DNA from: Brenneria nigrifluens DSM 30175 = ATCC 13028
GTDB taxonomy: Bacteria; Pseudomonadota; Gammaproteobacteria; Enterobacterales; Enterobacteriaceae
Assembly (NCBI RefSeq): GCF_005484965.1
Contig: NZ_CP034036.1
Span: 4,278,001-4,342,000, forward strand
Length of the DNA stretch: 64,000 nt
Reading direction: 5' to 3'
Shown: positions 7,450-16,385 of the stretch, in pieces
How the letters are laid out: every line of letters begins with the position of its first letter
Numbering within the stretch: the first letter of the stretch is position 1
Made by a program: the position numbers and the translations under genes
Notes under the pieces: generated by a model
What the model was told of the DNA's origin: nothing
The model's database searches: none
Seen by the model: only the letters and a program-made list of their open reading frames with translations

Positions 7450-8184
7450 ATGACGTACTGTGTGGCCATGCGTCTGTCTGACGGTTTGGTATTTGCTTCG
7501 GATTCCCGCACCAATGCCGGCGTCGACCACATTTCAACGTTTAAAAAACTTCATATCTTTCATGAAGATAATCAACGCGTACTGGTGATCCAGTGCGCCG
7601 GGAATCTGGCCACCACCCAGAGTATCATCAGCCTGCTCAGCGCCCGCATCGAGGCGCAGGAAACGCCCAATCTGCTACAGGCCGGCACCATGTACCACGC
7701 CGCCATGCTGTTGGGAGAAACGGTGCGTGAAGTGATCCACCGCGACAGCCAGGCTCAGCAGAGCGGCAGCAACACCAATTTCGGCTGCAATCTGCTATTG
7801 GGCGGTCAGATCGCCGGCGAGGCGCCCAGGCTGTTCCATATCTATCCTGAAGGCAACTTTATCGAAGCCACCGACGACACGCCCTATTTCCAGATCGGCG
7901 AAAGCAAGTACGGCAAACCGATTATCGATCGGGTGCTGAGCATGGATACGCCGCTGGAGCAGGCCATGTGCTGCGCGCTAATCTCCATTGACTCCACCCT
8001 GCGCAGCAACCTGTCGGTGGGGCTGCCGCTCGACGTGATGATCTACCGGGCAAACAGCTTTGACACCGGCGAACAGCAGCGTATTACCGAAAACAACCCC
8101 TATTTCATCCAAATCCGCAAGGCGTGGTCGGAAGGGTTGCTGAATACCTTTCGCCAACTGCCGCCGTTTCCGGATATAAAATAG
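7450..8184 (+). CDS. Anbu (ancestral beta-subunit) proteasome-type protease
   Basis: A 244-residue proteasome-fold (Ntn-hydrolase) protein. It begins MTYCVAMRLSDGLVFASDSRTNAG; the threonine after the initiator Met would be the N-terminal nucleophile, and the Asp and Lys expected in the active site are at about 18 (ASDSR) and 33 (FKKLH). Known Anbu proteins assemble into open helical rings, and their natural substrate is uncertain. AAAAGGTGCTTT before the ATG gives a fair ribosome site. Last gene of the four-gene operon with the ATP-grasp, alpha-E and transglutaminase-like proteins, the standard Anbu neighbourhood. Confidence 0.93.
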   Translation: MTYCVAMRLSDGLVFASDSRTNAGVDHISTFKKLHIFHEDNQRVLVIQCAGNLATTQSIISLLSARIEAQETPNLLQAGTMYHAAMLLGETVREVIHRDSQAQQSGSNTNFGCNLLLGGQIAGEAPRLFHIYPEGNFIEATDDTPYFQIGESKYGKPIIDRVLSMDTPLEQAMCCALISIDSTLRSNLSVGLPLDVMIYRANSFDTGEQQRITENNPYFIQIRKAWSEGLLNTFRQLPPFPDIK

Positions 8185-8195
8185 TCATCAATAGG

Positions 8196-9779
8196 TTACG
8201 CCTTGGCGGCGCTAACCTCCCGCAGCCAGCCGCAGCGCATCTCCGGCACGGCGATCAGCAGCTGCCGCGTATAGTCGTCCAGCGGCGGCGATAATGTCTC
8301 CGCCACCGGGCCCTGACGGACGATCCGGCCGTGGCGCAGCACCGCCACGCTGTCCGCCACTTCGCGCACCACGTGAAGGTCGTGGGTGATAAACAGGTAA
8401 GCCACCCCGGTTTCCCGCTGGATCTGCCGCAATAGCGCCAGCACATCGCGCGCCACCAGCGGATCGAGCGCCGACGTCGGCTCGTCGCACACGATCAGCT
8501 CAGGCTCCGCCGCCAGCGCGCGGGCGATGCACACCCGCTGTTTCTGGCCGCCGGAAAGCGCGCCGGGATAGCGCCCGGCAAGCGCGGCGGGTAAGCCGAC
8601 CCGCTGTAGTAAATCCCGCACCCGCGCGCCGCGTTGGCCGACGGGCAAATCCGTCAGGCAGGCTATCGCGCGCTCAATCTGCACCCCGACGGTCAAACGC
8701 GGATTCAGCGCCGTATCGGGATGCTGATGAATCATCTGCACCGCCTGAAAATGGCGGCGGGTACGCTGCGCCAGGCGCGGCGGCAGAGACTCGCCCTGCA
8801 AAACGACGTCGCCGTTCTCCGGCGCCAGCAGCCCGCACACCGCGCGGCCCAGCGTCGATTTCCCCGAACCGGACTCGCCGATCACCGCCAGCGTCCGGCC
8901 GCGGATCAGTTGCAGGGATACCGCTTCGAGCACCGGCTGCCGGCCATAGCTGGCGCTGACGCGCCGAATATCCAGCACGATATCGTCCGACGGCGGCCGC
9001 GGCGCTTTGGGCTCCCCCCGCGCCAGCAGCAACTGGCGGGTATAGTCTTGCGTCGGCTGGGCCAGAATCTGCGCGGTGGCGCCGATTTCCACCTGCCGTC
9101 CGCCGCGCAACACCATGATCCTGTCGCTAAGCTGCGCCACCACCGCCAGATCGTGGCTGATATAGAGCGCGGCGACGCCGGTCAGGCGAATAATGTCCGC
9201 TATCGCCTGCAATACGCCCAGCTGCGTGGTGACGTCCAGCGCGGTGGTCGGCTCGTCAAAAATGATCAGATCCGGCCCGGCGATAAGGGCCATGGCGATC
9301 ATCGCCCGCTGGAGCTGGCCGCCCGATACCTGATGCGGATAACGGCGGAAAAACGCCGCCGGGTCCGGCAGGGAGAGCCGGGCGAACAATTCCAGCGCCC
9401 GTTCGGTCGCCTGCCGGCGCGTCAACGCCCGGTGGAGCACCGCCGCCTCGATCACCTGTTCGCCGATCCTGCGCGCCGGATTAAACGCCGCGCTGGCGGA
9501 CTGGGCCACGTACGCGATGCGCCGGCCGCGCACCTTGCGCAGTTGCCGCTCGGACAAGGCCGCCAGGTCGCTATCCGCAAACCAGATGTGCCCTTGCCGA
9601 ATGCGCATGCCGTGGCGGCAATGGCCGAGAATGGCCTGCCCGATGGTGGATTTTCCGGCGCCGGACTCGCCAATCAGCCCCAGCACCTCCCCTTTGCGCA
9701 GGTTGAAGGAGATATCGTCCACCAGCGTCCGATCGTCGGCCGCCACCTGAAGGTGTTCCACCCGCAATAAATCAGCCAT
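8196..9779 (-). CDS. ABC transporter, fused double ATP-binding protein (peptide/nickel type)
   Basis: A 527-residue protein made of two DppD/DppF-like ATPase halves, as in GsiA. First Walker A GESGAGKST near residue 37-45 with signature SGGQLQRAM and Walker B LIIFDEPTTALD; second Walker A GESGSGKST near 304-312 with signature SGGQKQRVC and Walker B LIVCDEPTSALD. Both halves look active. It powers the importer formed with the two permeases and the Tat-exported binding protein upstream. Its start overlaps the end of the DppC-like gene. The substrate cannot be read from sequence: peptides, glutathione or opine-like compounds are all handled by this class. Confidence 0.93.
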   Translation of the reverse strand: MADLLRVEHLQVAADDRTLVDDISFNLRKGEVLGLIGESGAGKSTIGQAILGHCRHGMRIRQGHIWFADSDLAALSERQLRKVRGRRIAYVAQSASAAFNPARRIGEQVIEAAVLHRALTRRQATERALELFARLSLPDPAAFFRRYPHQVSGGQLQRAMIAMALIAGPDLIIFDEPTTALDVTTQLGVLQAIADIIRLTGVAALYISHDLAVVAQLSDRIMVLRGGRQVEIGATAQILAQPTQDYTRQLLLARGEPKAPRPPSDDIVLDIRRVSASYGRQPVLEAVSLQLIRGRTLAVIGESGSGKSTLGRAVCGLLAPENGDVVLQGESLPPRLAQRTRRHFQAVQMIHQHPDTALNPRLTVGVQIERAIACLTDLPVGQRGARVRDLLQRVGLPAALAGRYPGALSGGQKQRVCIARALAAEPELIVCDEPTSALDPLVARDVLALLRQIQRETGVAYLFITHDLHVVREVADSVAVLRHGRIVRQGPVAETLSPPLDDYTRQLLIAVPEMRCGWLREVSAAKA

Positions 9780-10593
9780 GACGGCCTCCCCGCCAGCTAC
9801 GCGCGTTGCGGCTGAGCAGCCAGTCCGCCACCAGGTTCAGCGATACCGCCAGCAGCGCAATCGCCGCCCCCGGCACCAGCGCCGCCCAGACGCCGAACAG
9901 AATGCCGTCCTTATTATCCCGCGCCAGACCGCCCCAGTCCGCCGTGGGCGGCTGGATCCCCATGCCGAGAAACGACAGCGCGGAGAGAAACAGCAGGATG
10001 AAAATAAAGCGCATGGCGAACTCCGCCACCAGCGTGGTGGCCGCGTTAGGCAGGATTTCGCGCCACAGGATCCAGCGCATGGACTCGCCGCGCATGCGGG
10101 CGACCTCGATAAACTCCTGCGCGGCGATATCCACCGCCAGCGAACGGGCCACGCGCAGCACCCGCGTGGCTTCAAGCACGCCGAGCACCACAATGATGAT
10201 GGCGGTGTTTTTCGGCAGCAGCGCCAGCACCACCAGCGCCAGAATCAACGTCGGGATCGCCATCAGCACGTCGTTGACGCGGGAAATCAGCTGATCCGCC
10301 CAGCCGCCGCATACGCCGGCCAGAAACCCCAGCAGCGTGCCGAGTAGAAACGCCAGCAGCGCCGCCAGCGCGGTTACCGTCAGCGACGTGCGGGTTCCCC
10401 AGATCAGGCGGGAAAACAGATCCCGCCCCAGATTGTCCGTTCCAAGCGGCGCCTGTTCCGTCGGGCCGATCCAGGGACCGCCCACCACCTGATCGGCCGG
10501 ATAGGGCGCAATCCAGGGCGCCAGCAGCGCCAGCAGAATAAAAACACCCAGCCCCAACAGACCGAGCAGCGCGGAAGGTTTTAGCGCGGGCAT
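9772..10593 (-). CDS. ABC transporter permease (DppC/OppC type)
   Basis: About 273 residues with an N-terminal membrane segment (LLGLLGLGVFILLALLAPW), the typical GTDNLGRDLFSRLIWGTRTSL segment of DppC proteins, and five further hydrophobic stretches. The EAA loop (EVARMRGESMRWILWREILPN) that contacts the ATPase is present. The start at 10593 has AAGGGGAG eight bases upstream. A longer in-frame start at 10671 would overlap the upstream gene and lacks a ribosome site. Pairs with the DppB-like permease in the inner membrane. Confidence 0.92.
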   Translation of the reverse strand: MPALKPSALLGLLGLGVFILLALLAPWIAPYPADQVVGGPWIGPTEQAPLGTDNLGRDLFSRLIWGTRTSLTVTALAALLAFLLGTLLGFLAGVCGGWADQLISRVNDVLMAIPTLILALVVLALLPKNTAIIIVVLGVLEATRVLRVARSLAVDIAAQEFIEVARMRGESMRWILWREILPNAATTLVAEFAMRFIFILLFLSALSFLGMGIQPPTADWGGLARDNKDGILFGVWAALVPGAAIALLAVSLNLVADWLLSRNARSWRGGRHG

Positions 10594-10660
10594 GCGGCAG
10601 GCTCCCCTTTTGTTTGCATATTGCACTCTATTCTTCGTTGGGCTGATTCCATTCGGGGGA

Positions 10661-11683
10661 TCAACGGGCATGACGCAGACGGGGATTGGCGATCAGCGCC
10701 ACCACGTCCGCCAGGAGATTCAACAAGATATAAATCGCCGCCAGCACCAGCGCGCAGCCCTGAATCACCGGCATATCGCGCTTGCTGATGCTGTCGACCA
10801 TATACTGCCCCAGTCCGGCGTAAACGAAGACGTTTTCCACAATCACCACGCCGACCATCAGGTAAGCCAGATTCAGTACGATCACGTTGATGATCGGCCC
10901 CCAGGCGTTCGGCAGGACATGGCGCAGCAGGATGGCGGAGGGCGTCAGGCCTTTCAGCAAGGCGGTATCGACATAGGCGGCGCTCTGGGCGTTAATCAGC
11001 GCCGCGCGGGTCATATTGCTCATATGCCCCAGCACCGCCAGCAGCAGGGTGACGCCAGGCAGGACTATCGCCGTCAGCCGGGATGACAGCGGCATGCCGG
11101 CGCTGACGTTGCTGTTGCTGGGCAACCACATCAGGGTGATGGAGAACACCAGGATAAGCAGATAGCCGGAGAAAAATTCCGGCAGCGCCACCGCCGTGCG
11201 GGTAAAGATATTCAGCAGTTGATCCAGCCAGCCGCCCTGATAGCGCACGGAGATAAAGCCAATCAGCAGCGCCAGCGGCACGGCGATGACCGCCGTCCAC
11301 CCCGCCAGAAACAGCGAATTCTCCAGGCGGTAGGCCAGCGCCGGAGCAATGCTTTGCCGGCTGGTAAAGCTCTGCCCGAAATCGCCCCGCGCTATCCCGC
11401 CCAGCCAGGAAAAGTAGCGCGATAGCGCCGGCTGGTCCAATCCCAACTGCGCATTAAGCGCGTTCACCGCTTCCGGCGTGGCGGACTGGCCCAGGATCGC
11501 CGTGGCCGGGTTGCCCGGCAGCAGTTGAATGCCGGCGAAGATCAGCACCGACACCACCGCGAGCATCGCCACGCCCGCCAGCAGCCGGCGGGCAATCATC
11601 AGCCCCAGCGGAGAGCGGGAAATTAAAAACCGCGGACTACCTGACATCACCGTCGCATCACCCGTTTTCAACTCGCCAGCCAT
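10661..11683 (-). CDS. ABC transporter permease (DppB/OppB type)
   Basis: About 340 residues. The N-terminal segment ARRLLAGVAMLAVVSVLIFAGIQLLPGNPA and the following QLGLDQPALSRYFSWL are hallmarks of DppB proteins; the EAA-like loop is near DTALLKGLTPSAILLRHVLPN. Six membrane segments can be seen. The start is uncertain: 11683 overlaps the binding-protein gene by 16 bases, and an ATG at 11644 would remove the overlap. Neither has a strong ribosome site. The second permease and ATPase follow. Confidence 0.9.
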   Translation of the reverse strand: MAGELKTGDATVMSGSPRFLISRSPLGLMIARRLLAGVAMLAVVSVLIFAGIQLLPGNPATAILGQSATPEAVNALNAQLGLDQPALSRYFSWLGGIARGDFGQSFTSRQSIAPALAYRLENSLFLAGWTAVIAVPLALLIGFISVRYQGGWLDQLLNIFTRTAVALPEFFSGYLLILVFSITLMWLPSNSNVSAGMPLSSRLTAIVLPGVTLLLAVLGHMSNMTRAALINAQSAAYVDTALLKGLTPSAILLRHVLPNAWGPIINVIVLNLAYLMVGVVIVENVFVYAGLGQYMVDSISKRDMPVIQGCALVLAAIYILLNLLADVVALIANPRLRHAR

Positions 11684-13212
11684 ACTTTTTCGGCGGCGCG
11701 GTTACCGCTTAGCGGGAAGCCGGGGATGGCGTGGAAACCTTTGACCTTATTGTTGCAGGCATCCAGCGTATCGGCATACAGCGGGATGATTTCGCTGCCT
11801 TTTTCCACCAGCATCACCTGAATATCGTGGTAAATCTGCCGGCGTTTGTCCTCGTTCTGTTCACCGCGCGCCGCCTGCACCAGTTGATCAAACGCCGGCT
11901 CATGCCACAGCGATTCGTTCCACGGCGCCTTGCTGGTAAACACCAGGGATAACAGCGCATCCGCCGTCGGGCGCATCGACCAGTTGGAAGAGACGAACGG
12001 TTTCTTCATCCAGACGTTGTCCCAAAAGGCATCGTCCGGCACGCGCTCCACCGTCAGCGGAATGCCGGCGCGCTGCGCGGAGGCCTGATAGAGCTGGCCG
12101 GCATCCACCGCGCCGGGAAAACCGGCATCCGCCACCGACAGCACCAGCGGACCTTTGAAGCCCGCTTTTTGCCAGTGAAACCGGGCTTTTTCCGGATCGT
12201 AAGGACGCTGCGGAATGTCTTTGGCGAAATAGCGGTTCGACGGAAAAATCGGGTTGTCGTTGGCGACGCTGGCGTAACCGCCCAGCACGGTATCGACGAT
12301 TTGCTGGCGATCGATGGCGTATTTCAGCGCCAGACGGCCGTCCGGCGAATCGAACGGCGCCACGTTGCCCAGTCCGGGGAAGGTGAAAATAAAGCCGTCG
12401 CGCGTACGCAACAGTTGCAGGTTGGGCATCCTTTCGATGCGGCTGACAACGCGCGGATTGACGCGGTTGATAATGTGCGCCGAGCCGCTCACCAGCGCCG
12501 CCACGCGGGCGGTGGAGTCGTTCATCGCCAGCGTTTCCACCGAATCCACGTGGCCGCGTTCGCTGTTCCAGTGATTCGGGTTGCGTTTAACCAGCGTTCG
12601 CACCCCCGGCTGGAAGCTCTCCAGAATAAAGGCCCCGGTGCCGATGCCTTTATCAAAGGATTCATTTTCCGCGGTAATGGCGAAGTGAACGTCGCTCAGC
12701 AGCGCGATAAACTCCACGTTCGGTTCGCTCAGGCGAATGGTGACCTCATGGGCGCCGGTCGCTTCCAGCGAGGTGACCGGGTCCAGATAGCCTTTTACCG
12801 ATGAGCTGGACTGCTCGCCGCGGTGGTGATTGAGGGAGTAGACCACGTCTTTCGCCGTCAGCGTGCGCCCATCGTGGAACTGCACCCCGGAACGGATGTT
12901 CAGGATCCAGGTGCGGCCGCCCTCCGCGCTGGACCAGGACTCCGCCAGCGACGGGATCAGCTCGCCCTTTTCGTCAACTTCGACCAGGTTGTTAAACAGC
13001 TGGGAGCCGACGAAATACATATAGGTTTCAAACCAGAAAGCGGGGTCGAGACGGTCGGTGCTGGAGGCGTTGTCCACCCCGATAATCAGATGCCCGCCTT
13101 TCCGCGGGGCGTCGTTGCCTTCCGCTCCCCACGCATAGCCCAGAGGCCAGCCGGCGGTCGCGGCGGCGACGGAGACAGCGCAGGCGCCCTTGATAAAATG
13201 ACGACGATTCAT
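11668..13212 (-). CDS. Periplasmic peptide-type ABC solute-binding protein, Tat-exported
   Basis: A 514-residue family 5 (DppA/OppA type) binding protein. The N-terminus MNRRHFIKGACAVSVAAATAG has a twin-arginine motif (NRRHFIK) followed by a hydrophobic stretch, so export is probably by Tat. That is unusual for this family, though known. The binding-protein core includes SLAESWSSAEGGRTWILNIRSGVQFHDGR near residue 89-117, the conserved family segment. AAGGAA lies nine bases before the ATG. It is the first gene of the minus-strand importer operon. The ligand is unknown. Confidence 0.92.
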   Translation of the reverse strand: MNRRHFIKGACAVSVAAATAGWPLGYAWGAEGNDAPRKGGHLIIGVDNASSTDRLDPAFWFETYMYFVGSQLFNNLVEVDEKGELIPSLAESWSSAEGGRTWILNIRSGVQFHDGRTLTAKDVVYSLNHHRGEQSSSSVKGYLDPVTSLEATGAHEVTIRLSEPNVEFIALLSDVHFAITAENESFDKGIGTGAFILESFQPGVRTLVKRNPNHWNSERGHVDSVETLAMNDSTARVAALVSGSAHIINRVNPRVVSRIERMPNLQLLRTRDGFIFTFPGLGNVAPFDSPDGRLALKYAIDRQQIVDTVLGGYASVANDNPIFPSNRYFAKDIPQRPYDPEKARFHWQKAGFKGPLVLSVADAGFPGAVDAGQLYQASAQRAGIPLTVERVPDDAFWDNVWMKKPFVSSNWSMRPTADALLSLVFTSKAPWNESLWHEPAFDQLVQAARGEQNEDKRRQIYHDIQVMLVEKGSEIIPLYADTLDACNNKVKGFHAIPGFPLSGNRAAEKVWLAS

Positions 13213-13548
13213 GATATTTATTCCTTATCGTTATCCCACCGTTGCCGATGGCTTTTTTCTTCTTCGCTGCGGTAAATCCATTTAAGATTTATGCCTGCAA
13301 CAGCAGCGTACGCCCGCCCTATTCCGCCGTCCGACATCGAAACCCGTTACGCCATGCGTATAGCCCGTTGCGCGAACTGAAAAACGGTGCGCTCACCTTA
13401 GTGAAAAAACGTTTGGATGTCTAGATGCCTTTATAGCCAAAACATCGCCGCACGATGCGATGCCGCGCGCGCCAGGGCTTAGCAAATTCCCGGCTTTTTA
13501 TTGTTATTTTTTGCACAAGTGTGAATTATCTACGACACTCGATTTTCT

Positions 13549-13562
13549 TTGCTCTACGTCAA
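13549..13562 (+). promoter_or_regulatory. Possible FNR site upstream of nrdD
   Basis: TTGCTCTACGTCAA resembles the FNR consensus TTGAT-N4-ATCAA in the outer bases with two mismatches. nrdDG is an anaerobic operon under FNR in E. coli, so the position fits, but the match is weak. Confidence 0.35.
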
Positions 13563-13588
13563 AAAAATGGTGATACGCAGGCACAAAA

Positions 13589-13636
13589 TTCAATATATAG
13601 TGTCTATCATGTAAAGTATGAACTATATATAGTGCT
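13589..13636 (+). promoter_or_regulatory. Pair of NrdR boxes
   Basis: TCAATATATAGTGTC (box 1, centre about 13595.5) and AACTATATATAGTGCT (box 2, centre about 13627.5) match the NrdR consensus (ACACWATATATWGTGT-like). Their 32-bp spacing, about three helical turns, is the arrangement NrdR binds when dATP/ATP-loaded to repress ribonucleotide reductase genes. Confidence 0.8.
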
Positions 13637-13710
13637 AATCCACAATATCATCCGCAGCCCTTGCGCGCCGCGGTTTCCCCCTGTGGATAACATTGACTGA
13701 GGAAAAAAAC

Positions 13711-15849
13711 GTGAAACCAGTAGTGATTAAACGGGATGGCTGCCAGGTACCTTTTGATGAAGTACGCATCAAAGAAGCCGTCGAGCGAGCGGCGCAGGCC
13801 GCCGGTATCGACGACGCGGACTACTGTGCAACCGTAGCCTGTGCAGTCGCTCAACAAATGCAGGATAAACGACGCGTAGACATTCGGGACATTCAGAATG
13901 CGGTCGAAAACCTGTTGATGTCCGGCAAATACAAACAATTGGCGCGTACCTATATTGAATATCGCCACGATCGCGACGTCGCGCGCGAGCGTCACGGCCG
14001 GCTGAATCAGGAGATCCGCGGGCTGGTGGAGCAGAGCAATATGGCGTTGCTGAACGAAAACGCCAACAAAGACAGTAAAGTCATTCCCACCCAGCGCGAT
14101 CTGCTGGCGGGGATCGTCGCCAAGCACTATGCCAAACAGTACATTCTGCCGCGCGACGTGGTGCTTGCCCATGAACGCGGCGAGATTCACTATCACGATC
14201 TCGATTACTCCCCCTTCTTCCCGATGTTCAACTGCATGCTTATCGATCTGGGCGGCATGCTGACCAAGGGATTTAAAATGGGGAACGCGGAAATCGAGCC
14301 GCCGAAATCGATTTCCACCGCCACGGCGGTCACCGCGCAGATTATCGCCCAGGTCGCCAGCCATATTTACGGCGGCACCACCATTAACCGTATTGATGAA
14401 ATTCTGGCGCCGTTCGTCACCGCCAGCCATAAAAAACATCAGGACGTGGCGCGGGAATGGCACATTCCCGATGCGGAAGGCTATGCCCGTACCCGGACGC
14501 AAAAAGAGTGCTACGACGCTTTCCAGTCGCTGGAATATGAGGTGAATACGCTGCATACCGCCAACGGCCAGACGCCGTTCGTCACCTTCGGCTTTGGGCT
14601 CGGCACCAGTTGGGAATCCCGGCTGATCCAGGAGTCCATTCTGCGCAACCGCATCGCCGGGCTGGGGAAAAACCATAAAACGGCGGTGTTCCCCAAACTG
14701 GTGTTCGCCATTCGCGACGGGCTGAACCACAAGCCTGCCGACGCGAATTACGATATCAAGCAACTGGCGCTGGAATGCGCCAGCAAGCGCATGTATCCCG
14801 ATATTCTGAATTACGAACAGGTGGTTGAAGTCACCGGGTCATTCAAAACGCCGATGGGCTGCCGCAGTTTCCTTAGCGTCTACGAAGAGGACGGCGAACA
14901 AATCCATGACGGCCGCAACAATCTGGGGGTGATCAGCCTCAATCTGCCGCGGATCGCGCTGGAAGCCAACGGGGATGAAAACCGTTTCTGGGCGCTGCTC
15001 GACCAGCGCCTGGCGTTATCGAAAAAGGCGCTGATGACGCGTATCGCCCGGCTGGAAAATGTGAAGGCCCGCGTGGCGCCGATTCTGTATATGGAAGGCG
15101 CCTGCGGCGTGCGCTTAAAAGCGGACGACAACATTGCGGATATCTTCAAGAACGGCCGCGCCTCTATTTCGCTGGGCTACATCGGGCTGCATGAGACCAT
15201 TAACGCGCTGTTCGGCAATGAGGTTCATGTCTTCGATAATGCGCAACTGCGTGAAAAAGCCGTCGCCATCGTCGCCCGTCTGAAAGCCGCCACCGAGCAG
15301 TGGAAAAAAGAAACCGGCTACGGCTTCAGCCTGTACAGTACGCCGAGCGAAAACCTGTGCGACCGCTTCTGCCGGCTGGATACCGCCGAGTTCGGCATTA
15401 TTCCGGGCGTAACGGATAAAGGCTACTACACCAACAGCTTCCATCTGGACGTGGAGAAGAAGGTCAATCCGTACCAAAAAATCGATTTTGAAGCCCCCTA
15501 CCCGCCGCTGGCCAACGGGGGGTTCATCTGCTACGGCGAATACCCGAACCTGCAACATAACCTGAAAGCGCTGGAAGACGTGTGGGATTACAGCTACCGC
15601 CACGTACCTTATTACGGCACCAACACGCCGATCGACGAGTGCTACGAATGCGGCTTCACTGGTGAATTCGAGTGTACCAGCAAGGGATTCACCTGCCCGA
15701 AATGCGGCAATCACGACTCGGCCCGCGTCTCCGTCACCCGTCGGGTGTGCGGCTATCTCGGCAGCCCGGACGCCCGGCCGTTCAACGCCGGCAAACAGGA
15801 AGAGGTTAAACGGCGCATCAAACACCTGGGCAACGGGCAGTTGGGTTAA
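13711..15849 (+). CDS. nrdD: Anaerobic ribonucleoside-triphosphate reductase
   Basis: Reduces NTPs to dNTPs without oxygen, using a glycyl radical made by NrdG and formate as reductant. Starting at the GTG at 13711 (GAGG eight bases upstream) gives 712 residues, exactly the E. coli length, aligning MKPVVIKRDG with E. coli MTPHVMKRDG; a TTG at 13693 is the less likely start. An N-terminal ATP-cone (about 1-100) precedes the catalytic barrel. The C-terminus carries the zinc cysteines (CYECGF and CPKCG) and the radical glycine in RRVCGYLGSPDARPF. Followed by nrdG, 57 bases downstream. Confidence 0.97.
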   Translation: MKPVVIKRDGCQVPFDEVRIKEAVERAAQAAGIDDADYCATVACAVAQQMQDKRRVDIRDIQNAVENLLMSGKYKQLARTYIEYRHDRDVARERHGRLNQEIRGLVEQSNMALLNENANKDSKVIPTQRDLLAGIVAKHYAKQYILPRDVVLAHERGEIHYHDLDYSPFFPMFNCMLIDLGGMLTKGFKMGNAEIEPPKSISTATAVTAQIIAQVASHIYGGTTINRIDEILAPFVTASHKKHQDVAREWHIPDAEGYARTRTQKECYDAFQSLEYEVNTLHTANGQTPFVTFGFGLGTSWESRLIQESILRNRIAGLGKNHKTAVFPKLVFAIRDGLNHKPADANYDIKQLALECASKRMYPDILNYEQVVEVTGSFKTPMGCRSFLSVYEEDGEQIHDGRNNLGVISLNLPRIALEANGDENRFWALLDQRLALSKKALMTRIARLENVKARVAPILYMEGACGVRLKADDNIADIFKNGRASISLGYIGLHETINALFGNEVHVFDNAQLREKAVAIVARLKAATEQWKKETGYGFSLYSTPSENLCDRFCRLDTAEFGIIPGVTDKGYYTNSFHLDVEKKVNPYQKIDFEAPYPPLANGGFICYGEYPNLQHNLKALEDVWDYSYRHVPYYGTNTPIDECYECGFTGEFECTSKGFTCPKCGNHDSARVSVTRRVCGYLGSPDARPFNAGKQEEVKRRIKHLGNGQLG

Positions 15850-15906
15850 CCGCGCCGGGCCGCGCTAAAACGCGGCCTTACCCCTTATCACACGGCCTTT
15901 ACGCAG

Positions 15907-16371
15907 ATGAATTACCACCAGTATTACCCCGTTGACGTGGTCAACGGCCCCGGAACGCGCTGCACCCTGTTTGTTTCCGGGTGCGTGCATCAATGCCCCG
16001 GCTGCTACAACAAAAGCACCTGGCGGCTTAATTCCGGCCGGCCGTTTACTGCGGAGCTGGAGGAGCGGATCATCGCCGACCTCCAGGACACAGAGATCCC
16101 CCGGCAGGGCATCACCCTGTCCGGCGGCGATCCGCTCCATCCGCAGAACGTACCCGACGTTCTGCGCCTGGTAAAACGAGTGCGCGCGGAATGCCCCGGC
16201 AAGGATATCTGGCTGTGGACGGGCTATGTTCTGGCGGAGCTGACCGAGGAACAGCGGCAGGTGGTGTCCCTGATCAATGTGCTGGTGGACGGCAAATTCG
16301 TTCAGGATCTCAAAGATCCGGCGTTAATCTGGCGCGGCAGCAGCAATCAGGTTATCCACTACCTGCGCTGA
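15907..16371 (+). CDS. nrdG: Anaerobic ribonucleotide reductase activating protein
   Basis: A 154-residue radical SAM enzyme that makes the glycyl radical on NrdD. The 4Fe-4S cluster cysteines C26, C30 and C33 form the CxxxCxxC motif (GCVHQCPGCYN), and SGGDP near residue 76 is the SAM-binding segment. Length and sequence match E. coli NrdG. The gap after nrdD holds a GGCCGCG/CGCGGCC hairpin without a T-tract, so readthrough from nrdD is likely. Confidence 0.97.
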   Translation: MNYHQYYPVDVVNGPGTRCTLFVSGCVHQCPGCYNKSTWRLNSGRPFTAELEERIIADLQDTEIPRQGITLSGGDPLHPQNVPDVLRLVKRVRAECPGKDIWLWTGYVLAELTEEQRQVVSLINVLVDGKFVQDLKDPALIWRGSSNQVIHYLR

Positions 16372-16385
16372 TAGCCGTACCGCGG

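Noticed and set aside
8634..9770. Long plus-strand open frame (378 codons) opposite the ABC ATPase gene
   Set aside because: It is the antisense shadow of a GC-rich gene: Arg/Gln/His-rich composition, no ribosome site, no family features.
13648..14763. 371-codon minus-strand frame opposite nrdD
   Set aside because: Antisense of the conserved nrdD frame, overlapping its promoter; no ribosome site.
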